Source: Apibacter muscae
GTDB lineage: Bacteria > Bacteroidota > Bacteroidia > Flavobacteriales > Weeksellaceae
NCBI RefSeq assembly: GCF_007845635.1
Contig: NZ_SELG01000041.1
Span: 372,001-436,000, forward strand
DNA length: 64,000 nt
Direction of reading: 5' to 3'
Below, piece by piece: positions 63,512 to 64,000 of the stretch (its first letter is position 1; each line of letters begins with the position of its first letter). Both the position numbers and the translations under genes were made by a program. The notes under the pieces were generated by a model. That model was not told where the DNA came from. It ran no database searches and saw only the letters and a list, made by a program, of their open reading frames with translations.

Positions 63512-64000
63512 TTATATTTTTATCACTTGAATTTCCCCTAAATATTTCCTATCAACAATTATAGCTAAAAAAGGCTTTATTTTATATGACAGTTTATTTC
63601 CTTCAACTGCTTTAAAAGTAAATATTATTTTGCCCTTACCATCTTTTTTAAGAGAGATAGGAATTAATTGAGTATTAATATCTGTTGAAGGTAATGCAAC
63701 TGCAATTACCCATTGTTTTTTAAAATCTATGGGTGTAGGCTGTCCATGCTTACCCATGGTTGTAGCCATTCCAATATACTGATCAAATTCTGATTGAGAA
63801 AGGATTGTAATAAAACTATTTAAATCCTCCTTAGAAAAATAATTTTCAGCTATAGTAAATGGTACGCTTTGCTCAAATTCAAATTCCTCCATTATTGGTG
63901 AATGGTTCACATTATTTTGTCTCTGATTATTAGCGCAACCATTTAGAATGAATATAAATGAAAATAAGTAAATGATTAAAATTTTCAATCTAAATTCCAA
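63512..64000 (-). CDS. Conserved Bacteroidota lipoprotein of unknown function (5' end at window edge)
   Basis: The open frame reaches the last base of the window. A TTG occupies the final codon, but the true start may lie outside. The visible protein starts with a hydrophobic signal ending in a lipobox (FILNGC, C22 in this numbering), so it is a lipoprotein. Two motifs stand out: YIGMATTMGKHGQPTPIDF and LAIIVDRKYLGEIQV, a pattern I associate with small Bacteroidota lipoproteins of unknown role. No function can be given. Confidence 0.6.
   Translation of the reverse strand: MEFRLKILIIYLFSFIFILNGCANNQRQNNVNHSPIMEEFEFEQSVPFTIAENYFSKEDLNSFITILSQSEFDQYIGMATTMGKHGQPTPIDFKKQWVIAVALPSTDINTQLIPISLKKDGKGKIIFTFKAVEGNKLSYKIKPFLAIIVDRKYLGEIQVIKI

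Overview
The window looks like a chromosomal segment of a very AT-rich, host-associated or small-genome member of the Flavobacteriia (Bacteroidota). I infer this from several features: -7 boxes of the form TAnnTTTG with no Shine-Dalgarno sequences, a short 288-residue primary sigma factor, a fused DAHP synthase/chorismate mutase, DUF4271 next to hemD, a TIGR02757 protein, and MexAB-type lipoprotein efflux partners. The Weeksellaceae (for example Apibacter-like bacteria) would fit, but I cannot confirm the genus without a search. I found no rRNA, tRNA, CRISPR array, transposase or phage gene.

Most of the window is ordinary core metabolism. Bases 1-6500 carry the end of purB, then rlmH, a CPBP membrane protease and an XTP/dITP pyrophosphatase in a tightly overlapping operon, followed by rpiB, a PhnA-like zinc-ribbon protein and proBA. 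Bases 6500-18350 hold a Pif1-like helicase with a C-terminal HTH, an OmpA lipoprotein, rsmB, coaE, a TrhA/hemolysin-III protein, an N-carbamoylputrescine amidase, DUF4271-hemD, and purM and purN separated by an unknown membrane protein. Bases 18450-24740 are a self-contained marR-adaptor-pump-outer membrane factor RND efflux operon with a palindrome over its promoter.

Bases 24800-36460 are mostly on the minus strand: rsgA, DAHP synthase/chorismate mutase, TIGR02757, a DEAD-box helicase, a DUF808 protein, an oxyR-ferredoxin reductase-ferredoxin redox cluster, tatC and kdsD. rpoD and a DMT transporter are on the plus strand. Bases 36500-56060 hold recQ, a DegT-type aminotransferase, a trmH-secreted coiled coil-GNAT operon, amtB, folP-serB, nrdB-nrdA, CBS protein-nadK, hemW, murI, a SAM hydroxide adenosyltransferase and phoH. 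relA/spoT and part of a lipoprotein gene close the window.

The unusual part is the accessory island at about 56190-60590, between phoH and relA/spoT. A minus-strand gene encodes an effector-like protein with an HExxGH zinc-protease motif. Its natural C-terminus (90 codons) is hidden by a one-base frameshift, and the restored frame overlaps the start of the next gene. Downstream lies a tandemly triplicated two-gene cassette of secreted proteins sharing an IYEPxDKWxxxY motif. One cassette is intact. The second is reduced to a 3' stub plus a gene with an in-frame stop. The third has a homopolymer frameshift plus only a signal-peptide stub. The arrangement suggests a decaying polymorphic toxin with an expanded, repeatedly duplicated set of periplasmic immunity-like proteins. 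That functional reading is inference; the open frames, repeats and lesions can be read directly from the sequence.
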